NCBI GenBank assembly: GCA_903813345.2
Contig: CAIIXF020000005.1
Location: forward strand, 41,021,394 to 41,085,393
Source: Owenia fusiformis
Lineage: Eukaryota > Annelida > Polychaeta > Sabellida > Oweniidae
Length of the DNA stretch: 64,000 bases
Reading direction: 5' to 3'
Shown one piece after another: positions 22,701 through 37,700 of the stretch. Made by a program: the position numbers and the translations under genes. The notes beneath the pieces were generated by a model. That model worked only from the letters and a program-made list of their open reading frames with translations, did not search any database and had not been told where the DNA came from. How positions within the stretch are numbered: the stretch's first letter is position 1; every line of letters starts with the position of its first letter.

Positions 22701-25700
22701 CTGAAATATCAAGCTTAGTGTTATAGTGACATCTGAAATATCAAATTTAGTGTAATAGTGACATCTGAAATATCAAATTTAGTGTAATAGTGACATCTGA
22801 AATATCAAATTTAGTGTAATAGTGACATCTGAAATATCAAATTTAGTGTAATAGTGACATATGAAATATCAAATTTAGTGTAATAGTGACATATGAAATA
22901 TCAAATTTAGTGTAATAGTGACATATGAAATATATCAAATATAGTGTTATTGTGTTTTAATAGTGTTTAAAGAGTCACACTAACATGTCGCTTTTATGAT
23001 TAATGATTCGTTTTTATTGTCTACACAAAAATAGAGGTGGAGATTAAAAACATATCAGGCACATACATGTACTTATTATTATATATTTATGATTTTTGTT
23101 GTAATTTGTATTACCTAACTCCAATATGTTCATGTTAAGGACAAAAATAGCAACTACAGAATTATGATCAATTATGATTATAATAGAAGTGAGGATTAAA
23201 AATGTATCATACACATACTTATTGTAATCTATGGCTTTTTCATTATTTCTATTATCTAGCTCTAATACCTTTGTGATTTCTCATTAGCGAGTGACAAAAA
23301 GCAATACTTCATTGAAAACGAATTGTTGAATGTAATCATGCTAGTTACCATTGTGTATTGCTCCAGGACTCGAGTCATCTCGCTCTTGTACTGACATTGA
23401 TCAATATCCAGGTCCTCCCAGTAGCCATAGTCGGTACACTTGTAAAATGCTTTAGGGGGGGATGCTCCCATATAGTGGCTTGCACGTCCTTCATGACAAG
23501 GCAGATCTTTCACTACTCCAGAGACAGATTTCGGCCACATGAATGTTCCTTTATTGGTTTCTACATTCACAGCAGGGCAGAAGAGAACATCGTCAGAGAT
23601 AACGATGATGTTGACATCACGGGAAATGTTCCCCCGTTGTGTGAGGACTAGACATTCCCATATCCCAGTATGCTCTACTGTTAGGTCCTCGAGTACCAGG
23701 CGATTAATCAAAACGGTCTCATCTGGAGTCTTATCATAATGAACGTAGATGCCTATCGTGTGATTGGCCTCTACTGGTTCCCCTTTGCGAACCCATAACA
23801 TCTTAGTAGACTCATCCAATATGGATGCCTGACATTCAAATGGCAGTTTATCACCCTCAAAGACAACTTGACTTTTTGATGGCTCCAATTCAAATAAAGA
23901 TAGTTCAACTGGCCAGTCTGAAATTAAACAATTAGAACATATATTTCTGTGCCAGATTAATCATTTTCAAGTTTTTACTTATCAATATGGTATGCATATA
24001 TATTAACTCTTAGTTCCCATCCTTTCTAATTTTTGGACATTAAATACTGGTTCAAATCATTGATCAGTGAATATCATGTTCACTAATATTCAAATAAAAT
24101 ATTCATTCATTTCTTTATATCTACATGCAACATGATTCAGATCTTATTCATTGACATTAAATTGTTTCGTGTCAGTTGGAAATTACTTATTAAATTTTAG
24201 CTCCACTTACATTCAACATAAAATTGACTTTTTCCTGTCTTTATGAGTTTTAACAGATGCTCGTGTTATTTTAAATTAATAATTCATATAATACAGGCCT
24301 GGTTTGTTATCAAGTTGACAAGTATCAACCAAGATTCCCTTCACAATAAAAACTCAAAACATAATACTTCAGAAATAAATTCCTCTGCTAACATGACGCA
24401 TGTATTTTTTCCAGACGGAAACTAATTGAAAATATTACAATTGCACACTGGTGTCAGTGTGACCTGAATGTATCAGACAGAACATCCTCGACTCTGGCTA
24501 ACTGACATCTGATTGGCATTGTGACATCTTGTATGACACTTGTCCCTGACATGTGAGTTTTAAAAGTCACATTAATTGACATCATTATGCTTTGGTTATG
24601 CCAGAAGGGGCAGAGGTCAACATACCTTAAAACCAATGGATTGTTTTTCAAGAAGAGGTTATATCGAGTGTTTTCCTTTCATTGCAAAAAATTACCTCAA
24701 ACTAGGGTAGGCTGTACCAAATATCAGTCTACCATATCCAAATAAAAATCTGCATTCTAGACCCAAATTTAAGTGATTTTAATTTTATGCCATTATGATT
24801 CAAAAATGATGAATCTATGTTAAAATTGACTTTCATCAAATCAACCCTTAAAATACACTTACATAAGCTAGTGTATCAGTATGAAAAACAAAACAATAAT
24901 ATGTTCACCCCCATCTCTAGAGAAGTAAAAAAGTAAGATTCAACCAACTTACTACAGTGCAGTTTGTTCCTCTTAAGTTTTTTGACTGACTGGCCTTTCA
25001 TCTGAGAGGGTAAAGCACATGTAGTACTATTATGGATCTTAACACTGTTCTCTTTTGACCACTTCACGATCCATTGCAGATTACAGTCACACATAAGATA
25101 TTCTGAGTTGAAGTCTCTGAAAAATATTTTCAAAGATTAGTAAAATTACTACAGGTGTTTAATTTAGGAATTTTAAAAGGATTTTTTTCCAAAAGCTAAT
25201 GTGTATCCAATCATCATCTAAAAAATATGAGTATCTTTTTTAATATGCATATTGCCTCTTAACATGTTCAATCTATGTTTGAGCTGTAATTCAATATAAT
25301 CAATACCAATTATAGCATTCATGTTCAGTTCATTAGAGTTGTTATAAATATTCAATCAGGTAGTGTTGCATGGCAGGGAAACAGAGTTTAAGATAAGCAT
25401 ACATGGAAAATGTAAGATATCAGGCTCATCTGTTATGTGTTGTGTTAATCTTAGTCTTTAGTTTGAGACTTTACCCTATTATAAATTTCAAAAAAAGCTG
25501 GTGTGTTACAGAGGGAGGTAATACTGGTACAAATATGAGATCAAGATCAAGGACATAAGCACAATTAAATCCCAGTATCATTATTATTATATAAAACAAT
25601 CATAAAAAGAGAGAGTTGCGTGCACTAATTGAAGATTGGCGGTTACACGATGTACTTTTGTTAGAATTAAAATGATCTTAAAGATTTTTTCCCCCAAGTT

Positions 25701-28700
25701 ACATGATCTAATAAGGCAGCTTTATTTCTTCTTTAGAAATAGTCTAAACCCTGGGATTTTTAATAATATCAACACTAATTGCATCAAGAGCATGCAAATA
25801 GAGATATGGAGGGATTATCTAACCACAATCATTTGTTTGATTTTGATACATCTCTCAATATATGTACTGTCGTGATCATTTCAAATGATAATTGAGTTAG
25901 AATCATTAGCAAATCTCAAGCCATATTCTTAGAGAATTTGATTACAGATTTAATCCTTTACGAGGCTTTCTATAGAAAAAGGGTATGTTCTTTGGCAGCC
26001 TGCACTATACAGAGAGTTGGTTTTCTATTTGTTTTGGGTTATATTTCACCATTTGGGTGATTTCTGGGTAATTTTAGTACAACAAAGCCATGCAAAAAAA
26101 TTGGCTTTAATATGTATAATCTTAATTTAAACTTTACTTACAATCTTGCTAACTCAGGAAGTGTATCAAAGGCGCCCTCTGGTATTGTTTTTAGCTGGTT
26201 GTCTGACAAAGACCTGGAAACAATATATAAATTACATTTTAAACAATCATTGCAGAAAACCCAGCATCTTGATGCTGTTGTGGAACACTTAATAGCAAAG
26301 TTTAACTTGTGGAATTATCCCTCACCATATTACATTCAGTGTGATAACTATACAACTAATATCACAAATCTTCGTATTTGCAAGATAAGTAAGCAAAAAT
26401 GTAAGATGGAGGAATGGTTGAAAAGAATGTTAAACATAATGATACTATCCTCAATTTTTTTTATATTTATCATTAAACTTGAATATCTGATTCTTGTATT
26501 TTTATGTAATTCTATTCTAATTAAGGAGAACATAAATATGTAAATACAATAGTATAATACTTGTGATTGTTTTCTTTTAAATTAAAATGATAAACGTTTA
26601 CTCACAAACGTGTCAGTTTGTTGAGACCTTGGAAGATGCTGCTGCTAATAGTACCCAGTCTGTTTCCTGTCAAAATCCTGAAAGCACACACAACAAAACT
26701 CATTAGAAAAGTACATGTATGCATACAGGTAGGTTGTTCTTAGGATAACTACATTTCTAGGGTACAAATATACCGGATTTTCTCGCATATAAGCCCTGGG
26801 TGTATAACTGAAAGAAGGGGTAATTTCGTCTGTTATTTTACCTCTTATTTTTCGACCATGGGCGTATAAGTGTACTGCTTTCGATTTTTGGCCCAGTGGG
26901 CGTAAAGATGAGAACAGCCTTCTTCCTCAAAGACTACCATACCTACTGTTGTAGTCCTACTGCATGTTTTGTAAGAATTGACACTGCTGAATATTTCAAG
27001 ATCATTGAAATATGGAGTCTAATAAATGTTAAATGTAAATGCTGGCAAACTGTATGCAACCCATTGCATTTGTTTATGTGTTTTAATATATAATGTTAGA
27101 TGTTCATTTTGATAATATCTCTGAGGATTCATGATAGTAAGAAACCTTTTTTGTGAGAAATTCTATGAATGATATAACTGTCACCCTGGGCCTCGAGGGG
27201 CTTAACCAGTGTGATGATTAGTTATTAGATCATACCAATCACCAGGACGTGACTCACAGACATACAGTGATCTGCAACATCTCAAATAGAATAAAACCAG
27301 GTTCAATTGACCAAATTGAACATTATTCTCAATTATTAGTTAATTATGGAGAATCCACAGAAGTTTAATGTAGCATTTCTGTCTGATACTCCAAGAGAGA
27401 ATAGACAATAAGGGGAGGCATCAAAAGTTCAATGTCTGATAGGAAACTAAATAAATCTAGTTTTGAGTTGGACCCCCCCCCCTCCCCCTCAAAACTAAAT
27501 ACAATGAAAGTTGATCGCGGACTTTTCACATGTTTTAGCGACTCAATTTGGACTTTCATGGGGCCAGTACTATAACTTATTTATGATTCTTAAAACATGT
27601 GCCAACAACAATAGGCATAATATTCTATGTTGCATGCATCTTGGTGAAGAAGGCATCTGGTAAAGTCTTTATTTTTAAACCATTCCAAGGCATTTCGAGT
27701 CGAAATTGCGAAAAATTTAAATGTTGAAATTTGTCGGATAGCAAACTGAAATAGCTTTGACCCCCTCCCCCCCAAACTAGATTTATTTAGTTTTCTATCA
27801 GACATTGATCTTTTGATGCCTCCCCTAACTGAGATGAGATAGTGTTATTGGTATATACCTTACATATAATTCGTCATGAAATCACACCTTCCGATCACAT
27901 TATAACTCAAAATTATAGAATAAATCCAGATAAACATGACAACTGATAAGCAGATTCTATTAAAGTATAAGGTAAGATATTTCTTTGCATTATTAAAAAG
28001 AAATCACCAGAATTTGTTATCAGTAAGTTATTATTTAAGACAGGGTGTGAATCATCAAATCATAACAATGCTGGCGACATTTCTAGTGCAGTTAAACCAT
28101 AATTGGAAAATTGGGAAAGTGCAGTAATCCTATGTCTAGGAAAATATTTTCAGATTTTCAGGCTTAAGGCGGCCGAACTTTTTATTGTGTTTGTCATGCA
28201 CAAGGGCTTCATACTTAGACCAGAAAAAATTGGCAACTCCAAGCATCATACTGATATTAAGAGGGGAGTCAAGCTTAAGCTCTTTTAAAGGGTAGTTTCC
28301 CTGCAATATTTCAATCCATATTAATTAAATGTATGAAGAATCTAGCAAATCTGGAGAGTCATAGCTACAGGTAAATACAATGACACAAAGCATCTTTAAG
28401 ATATATTACATCACTCCAAGCTTCTCTTGATGCGTATAAGCATCTTAAAAGCTTGCTGCGTTTAAAAACATCATTGAGAAATTGATCCTTTATGTCGCAT
28501 GTATCTGCGTGTTGGAAGATTTAAAAGACCAACTCAAAGTTTTAATCCGACTTCAAAGGTTACAAAAAAGGTAATAATTAAAATAAGAACCACAATCATG
28601 CAATACTATTAAAGCCTTTCATATTAAGTCTAAATGACACAATTTTGACAAAGACACAATCACAGATGAATCTAAAATTCAAAAAAATAGACTCTTCCAA

Positions 28701-31700
28701 GAGTCTTCAAATAATATATTTAAAAAGAGGTTCAAAGTTAAATTTTTTTACTGAATCTATGTGCACTCAAAACGTATCACTGTAAATTAAAAGGCAATAT
28801 GTGTAACTGTTTTCGAGTAATCTGGTGACCATACAGAAAGACAGACAGATGGACAGATTTTATGATGGATATATTAAAAGGGAGACCAACCAAAGTAATA
28901 AACAATCCCTGAATTATCTACCAATTTCAATGGTTTTTACTCCATTTTTAATTGGTTATTGTTTTTTTTAATAATTTTTATTTGCATTTAATTTAACATT
29001 GATCGATTCTCTTATTTCCCTCAATAAAGGATAGGTATCGATATGGTGAACTGAATTCAACAATGTTTTTCTCTTAAACCAATTATTGAAAACATTCTGT
29101 AAAAAACACAGTATTTTATATAATGTTGACTGATTGACAACAATCTAATGCGAAAATTATTTAGAAATATTTTATATAACTGTTTTTGTTAACATTTTTT
29201 TTTTAGTGCAATTGTTTTTGCTCCTTTCTACCAATTCTTCCCTTATTTCCCTTAATAAATTTTAATAAGAACAGTCTTGAACTAGAGATTTTTAATGTTT
29301 TTCACCACACATGTCGTTGCTTTTTGTTAAATACCTATATTCGAAATGGACGCATACCATTGTTGTTTCACTGACAGTTTTGACTGGATAAAAAATGTTC
29401 ACGAAAACAAGCTATATGCTGTAGTTTATTTATAGCTCATACCAGATACTTTTTTTATTTTATTAATTGTCACAGTTCGATCTCATATCGTATAAGACCT
29501 CCAGTAAAATATCCCGCAAAGCTATTAAAAACTCAAGCTAACAAGACCTTGGCATAATCAAATGTGACAAGTCTTATTTCAACTCGACAACATTTATAGC
29601 GTAAATGATTTGCTAACCATTTCTTCATTAAATGTGCAGATTGGTATTGACATTTTTCATTTATAGGAGTTGGGTTTTATCATGTTTTTATGTTTTCTGC
29701 ATTGGATCATAATAGAAAGAGGATAGCATACCATTAAAAACAAGAATATAGATGCACTGAAGTCTAGTACAACATGTAATTTATATACAATGTATGTATG
29801 GGGTCTCACCATTCTTGGTCTATCTATAATTTTGGAAAGGTATACATAGTACTCCTACTATATATCATAAAGTATAAAACTTGTTAGATACCTCTAAAAA
29901 GTGATCTGCTTGGGAGGTGCTGGGAGGGTCACTTGACATAAAATCATTTGGTTTTGGGACTCTAAAAGGTGTTCCACTTCTAGAGGTGTTCCACTTAACA
30001 GGTTTCACTATATATCATTTATCAAAAATCTACTAGTTTATTCGAAAATTCATTCTCATAAAAAAGATTTAAGAGCTTTCCACTTTTTTTCACGATCAAA
30101 AATTTACAATCCAACAGTAATTGGATAAATAAATCTTGTTTTGGCAGTTTTATAATGCCGATATAAACTCTTTTATTTTAGAGACCATACCAATATATAA
30201 AATCCACTTATAGATGAAAATATTATTCTCGCTTTTGTTAGAATGTCACGTAAAACTGAGAGTGGAACAGTGAGGTGGTGGCATTCTGAACTGTCATGAT
30301 TTTATTTGAAAAGTTTTGTATAAGCTCTAATATGTCAGATTGTATTAGGAGAGGACTACTTGAATGGGGAATCAAACATACATACACTGTATAGAAAAAA
30401 GATATTTAATAATTTAGTGTAGATCTTTTGAGCAAAGAAACGTAATAATAGAGATATTTATCATTCACTTAGAAGATAATGAAATAAAAATGTTGTTCCA
30501 AATTGTCAATAAAAGTACAGGACATCTTGGTTATGAATGGTAAAACAGAAGATATTCAAGTCTAGATTCCTCCTTACAATATTGGAAAACATCATAAATG
30601 GGAAAATTGTCACAATTGAGAAATTCTACCTCCAGGGCTGTTTATCTTGAATGTTTACCAAAATATAAGACGACTTCCTCCCATACAAAGGAGAAGTCAT
30701 TAATGTCAACTGTTCCGTTTTTTAGATTGAGCAAGACAATTAACTTTTCAGATGACGCTATTCAAACTCAACTCTTCACGTATAAATATTTTGACTGACA
30801 TTTGAATGCATGATTAAAAGTAAAAAGAATAATTGTTGAACTTATATTTTCAATCATTCCAATTTAATATATTTTATGAATATTCTACGTGACCTTTGAC
30901 TACCACACTGCATGAATGCAACGAATCATACCCCCAAGGCCAAAAGGTCTCATACATAGGCTATTTATTACAATTTCATACTTTTTAATGACACCTTAAA
31001 ATGCAAAGAATTAACAAGGAAGAGTATACTTACTCCCATTTCAGGATACGTCAAATCTACTCTTGAAGTGAAAATTATAGCCAAGAGCTTTACATATACT
31101 GACATGTATATAATACATGTAAATTAGTTAAAATGCTAGAAGGAATGGAGGATATATAAGTTCAGTGAAAAAATAAAGAAAACCACTGACAGCAACTGTA
31201 GTGATTTTTTCTGAAATTCTTATAATCTAAAAATCTATGCTGGCTCAGTGTTTATTAACAATTTATTTATACTTGTACCGCATGCCTGCAGGTTTATGGT
31301 TGGATTACCTCTAAGTTTTACATTTGTCGAGTTCAACAATGTACCATAAAATAAAATACAATTGCCAATCAAAGCCTGGGGACTATTGACTTACACTCCC
31401 AGATATATTGCATGACATTATACAATAACCTAATCCAATTTTAATTCTGAAGAATTTATTAGAAATCTCAAGTTATAGAAAACAAATTACCAGTTCATAT
31501 TCAACATTCTCATATTTCATATATATTTGCCATCTAAAATAAATGATACAAATGTTGTTAATAAAATTTTATATTTTTTATATTATATTTGTTTTATATC
31601 TGATAATACATTGTATTATTCTCATTTCTGTAGCTAGGACAACTAGCATCTGGAAATAGGCAAGGCAAATGTAAATAGGTGAGGCAAAAAATTGAGTTAA

Positions 31701-34700
31701 AGGCTATAATATTAATAATATCATGAGACTTCATTTTCACCTTTTTAATTGAAAATAATGTCTGAATTAATACTTTTCTGTAAAAGTCTGGTGAGGCTAT
31801 ATAGCTTCGCCTTGCCACATACTATGACGATGTGCTATATATGTTTATCAGAAATTTATAATGTTTTCTTTATGTAGTAAAAGTTGCGGGAGAAATCGTT
31901 GGAAAATTGACTTGGAGTGTTTTCTGACAGTTTCAAGTGTTTTTAGATTGGCAGTTGTGGTCATAACAGATAAATGCACAATTGTATTATATTGAACAAA
32001 AGTATTTATGCATCATGTGAATAAAATACATTATCAGAAAATAACAACTTCCCCATATGGGTCTATGTTCCGCTATAGCCTTCGGAGATAACCACATTTC
32101 ACATGCCAGTCTGTGTAACAGTTTACCCTGAAGGATACAATATTAAGAATCCCAAGAAACATGGTTAATGAATGTATTACAGACTACATGTATACTTTTT
32201 ATTATCCTACACAAAACTGCTCAAAACAATCAATATGATCACCCAAAATAGGTTCAAACTATGGTAGGTTCCAAAGCCTCGGATATTTCTCTCTCAAAAG
32301 CATAAGATTAACAGGGACTTTGGAATATAAGAATTGATTCAATATGATTTTCCTGAAAGGGATGGCATCGTGCTTTATTATAAGATAGCGCGCAAATGAC
32401 ACTTGTGTATTATGAGTCTCAAAAAGATACAGTGACATGTCATCGTAACCAATGATGATGAATAAGTTATAACAAAAAAAAATATCATTCAAGTTCATTT
32501 CTTCTACAATGTTAAAGGATGCAGACATAAATCAATATCCTGAAATTAATATGAAATTGCTTATTCTCATTGAATCAAGCATTCTTTATAGAAGAACTGC
32601 TGCCAAAGGTGAAATCATTACAAAATATACAGACATGATATCTAACACATTGTGTTTTTAGAAACATTTCTGGGTAAAATTGAATATATAGCACACATAT
32701 TATTCCCCAGTATTGTTGACAAGAAAAAAATAATACTAATTTTCATTCAATATTTAAACATTTTTGTTTTCTGTTAACTTTGTAAACAAGAATGGTCAAA
32801 TCTTATACACTTAATTTCGAAATAAAAGTACTATTTTCATTTATTTTCATAAAAATATTTAACAATTTAAAGGGATACATTTATAGAATGTGGTAAAAAT
32901 TGTGTGATAGACGGATTTTAAAATGTTGGAGAATTCATCAAGAAGTAACATTACCCACAATTCCCAGAGGTGTATTTGACATCCCAGAAGATGAGAATCA
33001 ATTGTGAAGCTGACAGAGCAGTTATTTTATTGACAGTCTAGCAATTTTCATTATACCGATGCAGAAAGGATTGGTAGCCTGTCAAAATTAGCTGTAATTA
33101 TAACCAATATCATTTTTCCATTTGACCGCAAATGGTCCCTGTGTTAAATATGGAGTACTATCATTTTGCATGAAAGCCTGTAATGACGCTGACATTGTAA
33201 CATATGACTTTGAAATATGCAAGTAAGGCCTTTCCTCCTTTTTAATCATTAAGGTAATAATCAATGGCACATTTTTCATTCTAGGGTCAGAGGAGGGTAG
33301 CGTTATGTGATGAATATCTGAATGTTTCAAGTTTTTATTCGGAAAAATCTGATGCAAATATAATAGCTAATATAAAGAGCATATTTGGTATTTTAAAATA
33401 ATTTCTTATTTATATGTATATGACATATGGGATCCAAACTTATATTAGGGTGTTGAGATAATAGTATTACATAAGGCAAGATTATCCCTACAGTTATTAC
33501 ATTGACAAAAAGAGAGGATAATAAAAATAAACTTACAATCGTTCCAACTTGTCTAATCCTCTGAAGGCCCCTGCATCAATAAGTGAAATCTGGTTTGAGC
33601 TCAGGTCTCTGGAAACACATAAGACAACAATCATGAAATGTATACTTTATGAAATATAACTAATCAAAAGGGAGGGGTAGGAGAATTATCATGGGACAGG
33701 GTATGCCCAACAATATATGATAATGAAAACAAAAAAATCATCATTGTTCTGGAACACTAATATAGTTCTAAAAGATTGATCGGAAAGACAACCTCTGCCA
33801 TATATAAGATACCTTTATTCAATGTTCTACCACCACGTTCTGCACTGGCAATGAAAGACATTTTGATAATATAAGAAGGTATATGGGGTCAGACTTCAAT
33901 ACTCTTATTACAACCACAGTCTTTTCATTTCTGGCTTAGGTTTTTCATATCTGGCTTAGGTTTTCAGAAACTTTGTTTTTCAAAACTATATCAGATCTAA
34001 CACATTTAGAAGAATCTATAATCCAAAGATTTTAACTGATTGAACAATCAAAATATCTAAATGTTATATAATAATATTGAATATACTTAATTTAGAAAGA
34101 TTAAACAACCAAATATTTTGATGTAACATTTCATTCTATTGCAGTGAATTCTGCATCGAACCGTCCCCCCCCCAACCCGGCAAAAAATTTATTTCAAAAT
34201 CATGCAGTTTACACCTTTCAGAGCACTTTTCAAGTGATTTTGGCCATACTTGAGCCAAAGTTGTCATACCCCTCCTGGAATTTTTCAAAATGTGAAAAAT
34301 CCTGGCAAATCATGGCTATGGGCCTGACGCAACCCAATTCATATATAAATACACTATGTATCCTATCAAGCAATATTCACTGCTCATGAAATTTTTTTAA
34401 ATAAAGGAGTTGGGTAAACTAGCAAAAGAGAGTGCCCCAATTGAAGTGTGAAAAAACTTTTTTTAAGAATAGGAGAAAAAAACATCAGGAATGCATAGAT
34501 TGAAGTCTATATTTTTGGGTAGTATTTTTAAAAAAATTTAGAAAAAATTGTTATGGTGTCTGGAGACCTTCAAAGAGGGTGGGGGCCAGAAGGAAAAAAT
34601 TCACATATTTTACAACCCTCTTGATGAATTCCAATTTACTCAGCTATGAATGAATGTTTTTGATTTATCTGTCCAGGATTATGTAAATATATATTTATTT

Positions 34701-37700
34701 GATCCATACACACAATTGATTTAAACAATATGTACAGTTTAGAGGTAAGTAAAGCTTTGAAAGGACATTTCATGCTGAGTCTGGGTGACATTTTTATTCA
34801 CTGGAGGTAGTAATCCTTTGAGTGTTTTCACATAGAGCATAACAAGTCTCCACTCTAATAAGTGCTTCTTTAGTTACATAAATGTTATATTGTTGCATAC
34901 AAAGAATAATTTTGATGGAGACTTATTATGCTCGATGTGAATTTTAGAACTTTATAGAAAATTTTGCCTGCCATTTTTGTTGATTATTCAAAATGGCCAA
35001 ATGCTATTCATGCTGCATATGTAGGAAGCAGGTAAATTCTCCTAGAAAACGGAGACAGGTTACAGAAGATTTAGCTTCACAAGTCAAGACTATTGCAACT
35101 AATAATAGAAGTGATATTGAGGTAATATAAGCTTGATTTGGGAGGAGATTGTTGTGATATTTGGTTGATATCAGAACTTATATTTTTTGATATTGCTTAT
35201 GTAATGGCAATATGTTGGTAATTGGGCAGATATAAAGTTAATATTGGATTGCTATTTGTCAGAAATTGCTATCGAATTGGGCTTATATTTGGGTGATATT
35301 GCTATAGTATTGGGCTAATATTTGGGTGATATTGGATTGATATTGGGCCAATATTTGCTTGATATTTGGGTGATATTGCTATCACATTGGGCCAATATTT
35401 GGGTGACATTGGATTGATATTGGGGTGATATCGCTATCATATTGGGTTCATTATTTGGCTCATATTTGGCTGATATTGGATTTACAGTGGGATATTATTA
35501 CAATCAGAATAATTGGGTGATATTTGGTAAATAAGAGGGTTGATATTGGACTGTTACTTAAATAATATGAGGCCAATACTTGGGTTATTTTGGATTGATA
35601 TAGAGTGACATTTGATTGACAATTGGTTGATGTTGCTATGATATTAGGACATTATCTGGGTTATATTTGGGCGATATTGAATTGGGTGATATTGCTATTG
35701 AATACATAGAATTATATAATGGGAGGGATGGAATATGAATTTTATCCTGAGGGAAAATATGATATTGGCAGAGGAAAATCATGAAATGTACATTCTGAAT
35801 TTAAATGAATCAAAAATAATAAAGTATTTTCATTATTTTAGGTACTTTTGTTCTCTTTCAGTGTTGCGTGGGAAGGGCGGAATATATTAATATAAATATC
35901 TCATTATTGGCAAATTGCCAATTTACTATATATTGTAATTCCAACCTCTATGAGACTAAATTCCTACAGATATTTGTGATATTTTAACCAAAAAGGTATA
36001 TTTTGGTAGAAAATAATGAATTTTTTAATTTGACCTTGACCTAAATTTTCATACATTTTTGAAACACATATATCACATAGATTAATAAAATAAAGAGAAA
36101 ACTTGAAAATCAGGTGGGGCTTAAAATGGCCTTGTTTACCCAACTCCTTTATTTTGTTCAGTTTCTATCAAGATTATAACCTTGTCACTAAAAATTTTTC
36201 ACATCATCTTCTGTATAAAATACTGAGTAATGAGAAGCTGCAATAAAAGTTTGAAATGAGAACCATCAAAGAACCAAATCATAAAAGTGGCGAATTCATC
36301 AATGAATCGCTCTCAACATTCAAAATGAAAGTATTGTGTTTGGCAACTAAAAGAGAATTGCTCTATTCATTATTAAGGTTTTATTAGATCCAGGCTCTAG
36401 CCAATAGATTAAATTGAAGTCAGATAATATGAAAAATGAACCCTTTCCCAAATCAGTCACTTTCCTCATGGAAATATCGAAGATGAAAGTAATGAGATGG
36501 CCATACTATATCAAGCAATCTTATTGTAATATTGGTTTTGCCTTTAATTTCTGTATTTCAAACGATGAGATGCCTCAAGTCCCAATTCTATTGAACTGGT
36601 CCATTAAATCAAAATACAAACTATGTTAAAAAGGAGGAACATTTTGTAATTTGTGTTCTTCTATATTGTCACTAACTGGAAAAATGATTAGATGCACATG
36701 TCACAGTGCTCTATACATTTTAGAGGGAAAAAGAGATTCAAAACTATCCTCTTTGCATTGAACTAACCGAGTCAACCATAGCTTGTAGTCGCCAGATGGA
36801 CGATTTTCTTCATTTGATGTCATCATTGACCCTTAATTGGCCAATACCTTTATTAAAATGTGTTTCTTTCTGCTAGTTGAGTGGTTGAGAAAATATTAGC
36901 TGGGTAGGTTTGAATTGATTTATGACCTGGGGTATAGCAATCATCTGCAATAGGGGAAGAACTTCTAAACTATAACTTTGTCTAACCTATTCAGAGGTTT
37001 GATTTTAACTGTACTCTGCACAAAGGGTAGGTGCAACGTTGCACCAAGGGTAGGTGCAACATTGCAACAAGGGTAGGTGAAACGTTGCAACAAGGGTAGG
37101 TGAAACGTTGCGACAAGGGTAGGTGCAAGAGAGATTACAGCACCCCCATTGCAACTGGTGTTAAAGAAAGTAGGTAAGAATAAGTAAGCAGTTAAGCACT
37201 ACGATAAGATTGTTACCAAATTTATAAGATGAGATTATTAAAGTTACTTTGAGGAATTCTATTTATCTCCATATTCTCCATCTATTTAGAGTCTGGTTGG
37301 GAATAGCTCTATCTCTCTTTTGGGAAATAAAAACATTTACGCAGCCACTCAGCAATATTAGTCGCAGACGGGAAACCCAATGTCAAATGGTACAATCTAA
37401 TTTGAAAATTTATCCTTTTAAAAAATTCCTTTCTGCGGCCACAGCATATTCTCTCTTGTATCCAGGAGTTTGGTTTATTTACTCTAACTCTTCAAGAAAT
37501 AATGAAATCAATTATTTCAAAAAGAAAACACAAACAAAAGTAAAATTCCCACTTATGTTGAAAAACATTGGCAATTAGCTGATTAAACATCAATGTATGT
37601 TTATATATGGAATAAAATGACAACATAAAAAATATTGGCATTTTTATAGCATGGGGATTTTACTAAAAAAATGTGGTCAGATTAACCCCTGACAACCTTA

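Larger units (their letters stand above)
34404..36149. mobile_element. 1,746-bp mariner-type TIR element carrying an ORF and minisatellite
   Basis: The termini are AAGGAGTTGGGTAAAC and its perfect complement GTTTACCCAACTCCTT, each flanked by the dinucleotide TA (34402-34403 and 36150-36151), as in Tc1/mariner insertions. No transposase is visible. The interior holds an exon-like ORF (34993-35121) and about 600 bases of degenerate GATATTGGG-type repeats (35110-35700). It may be a non-autonomous element that has captured host sequence. Confidence 0.75.

Noticed and set aside
26112-26543. 143-codon plus-strand ORF
   Set aside because: It crosses ADGRA exon 5 (LRR4) antisense and continues into AT-rich intron; no family match.
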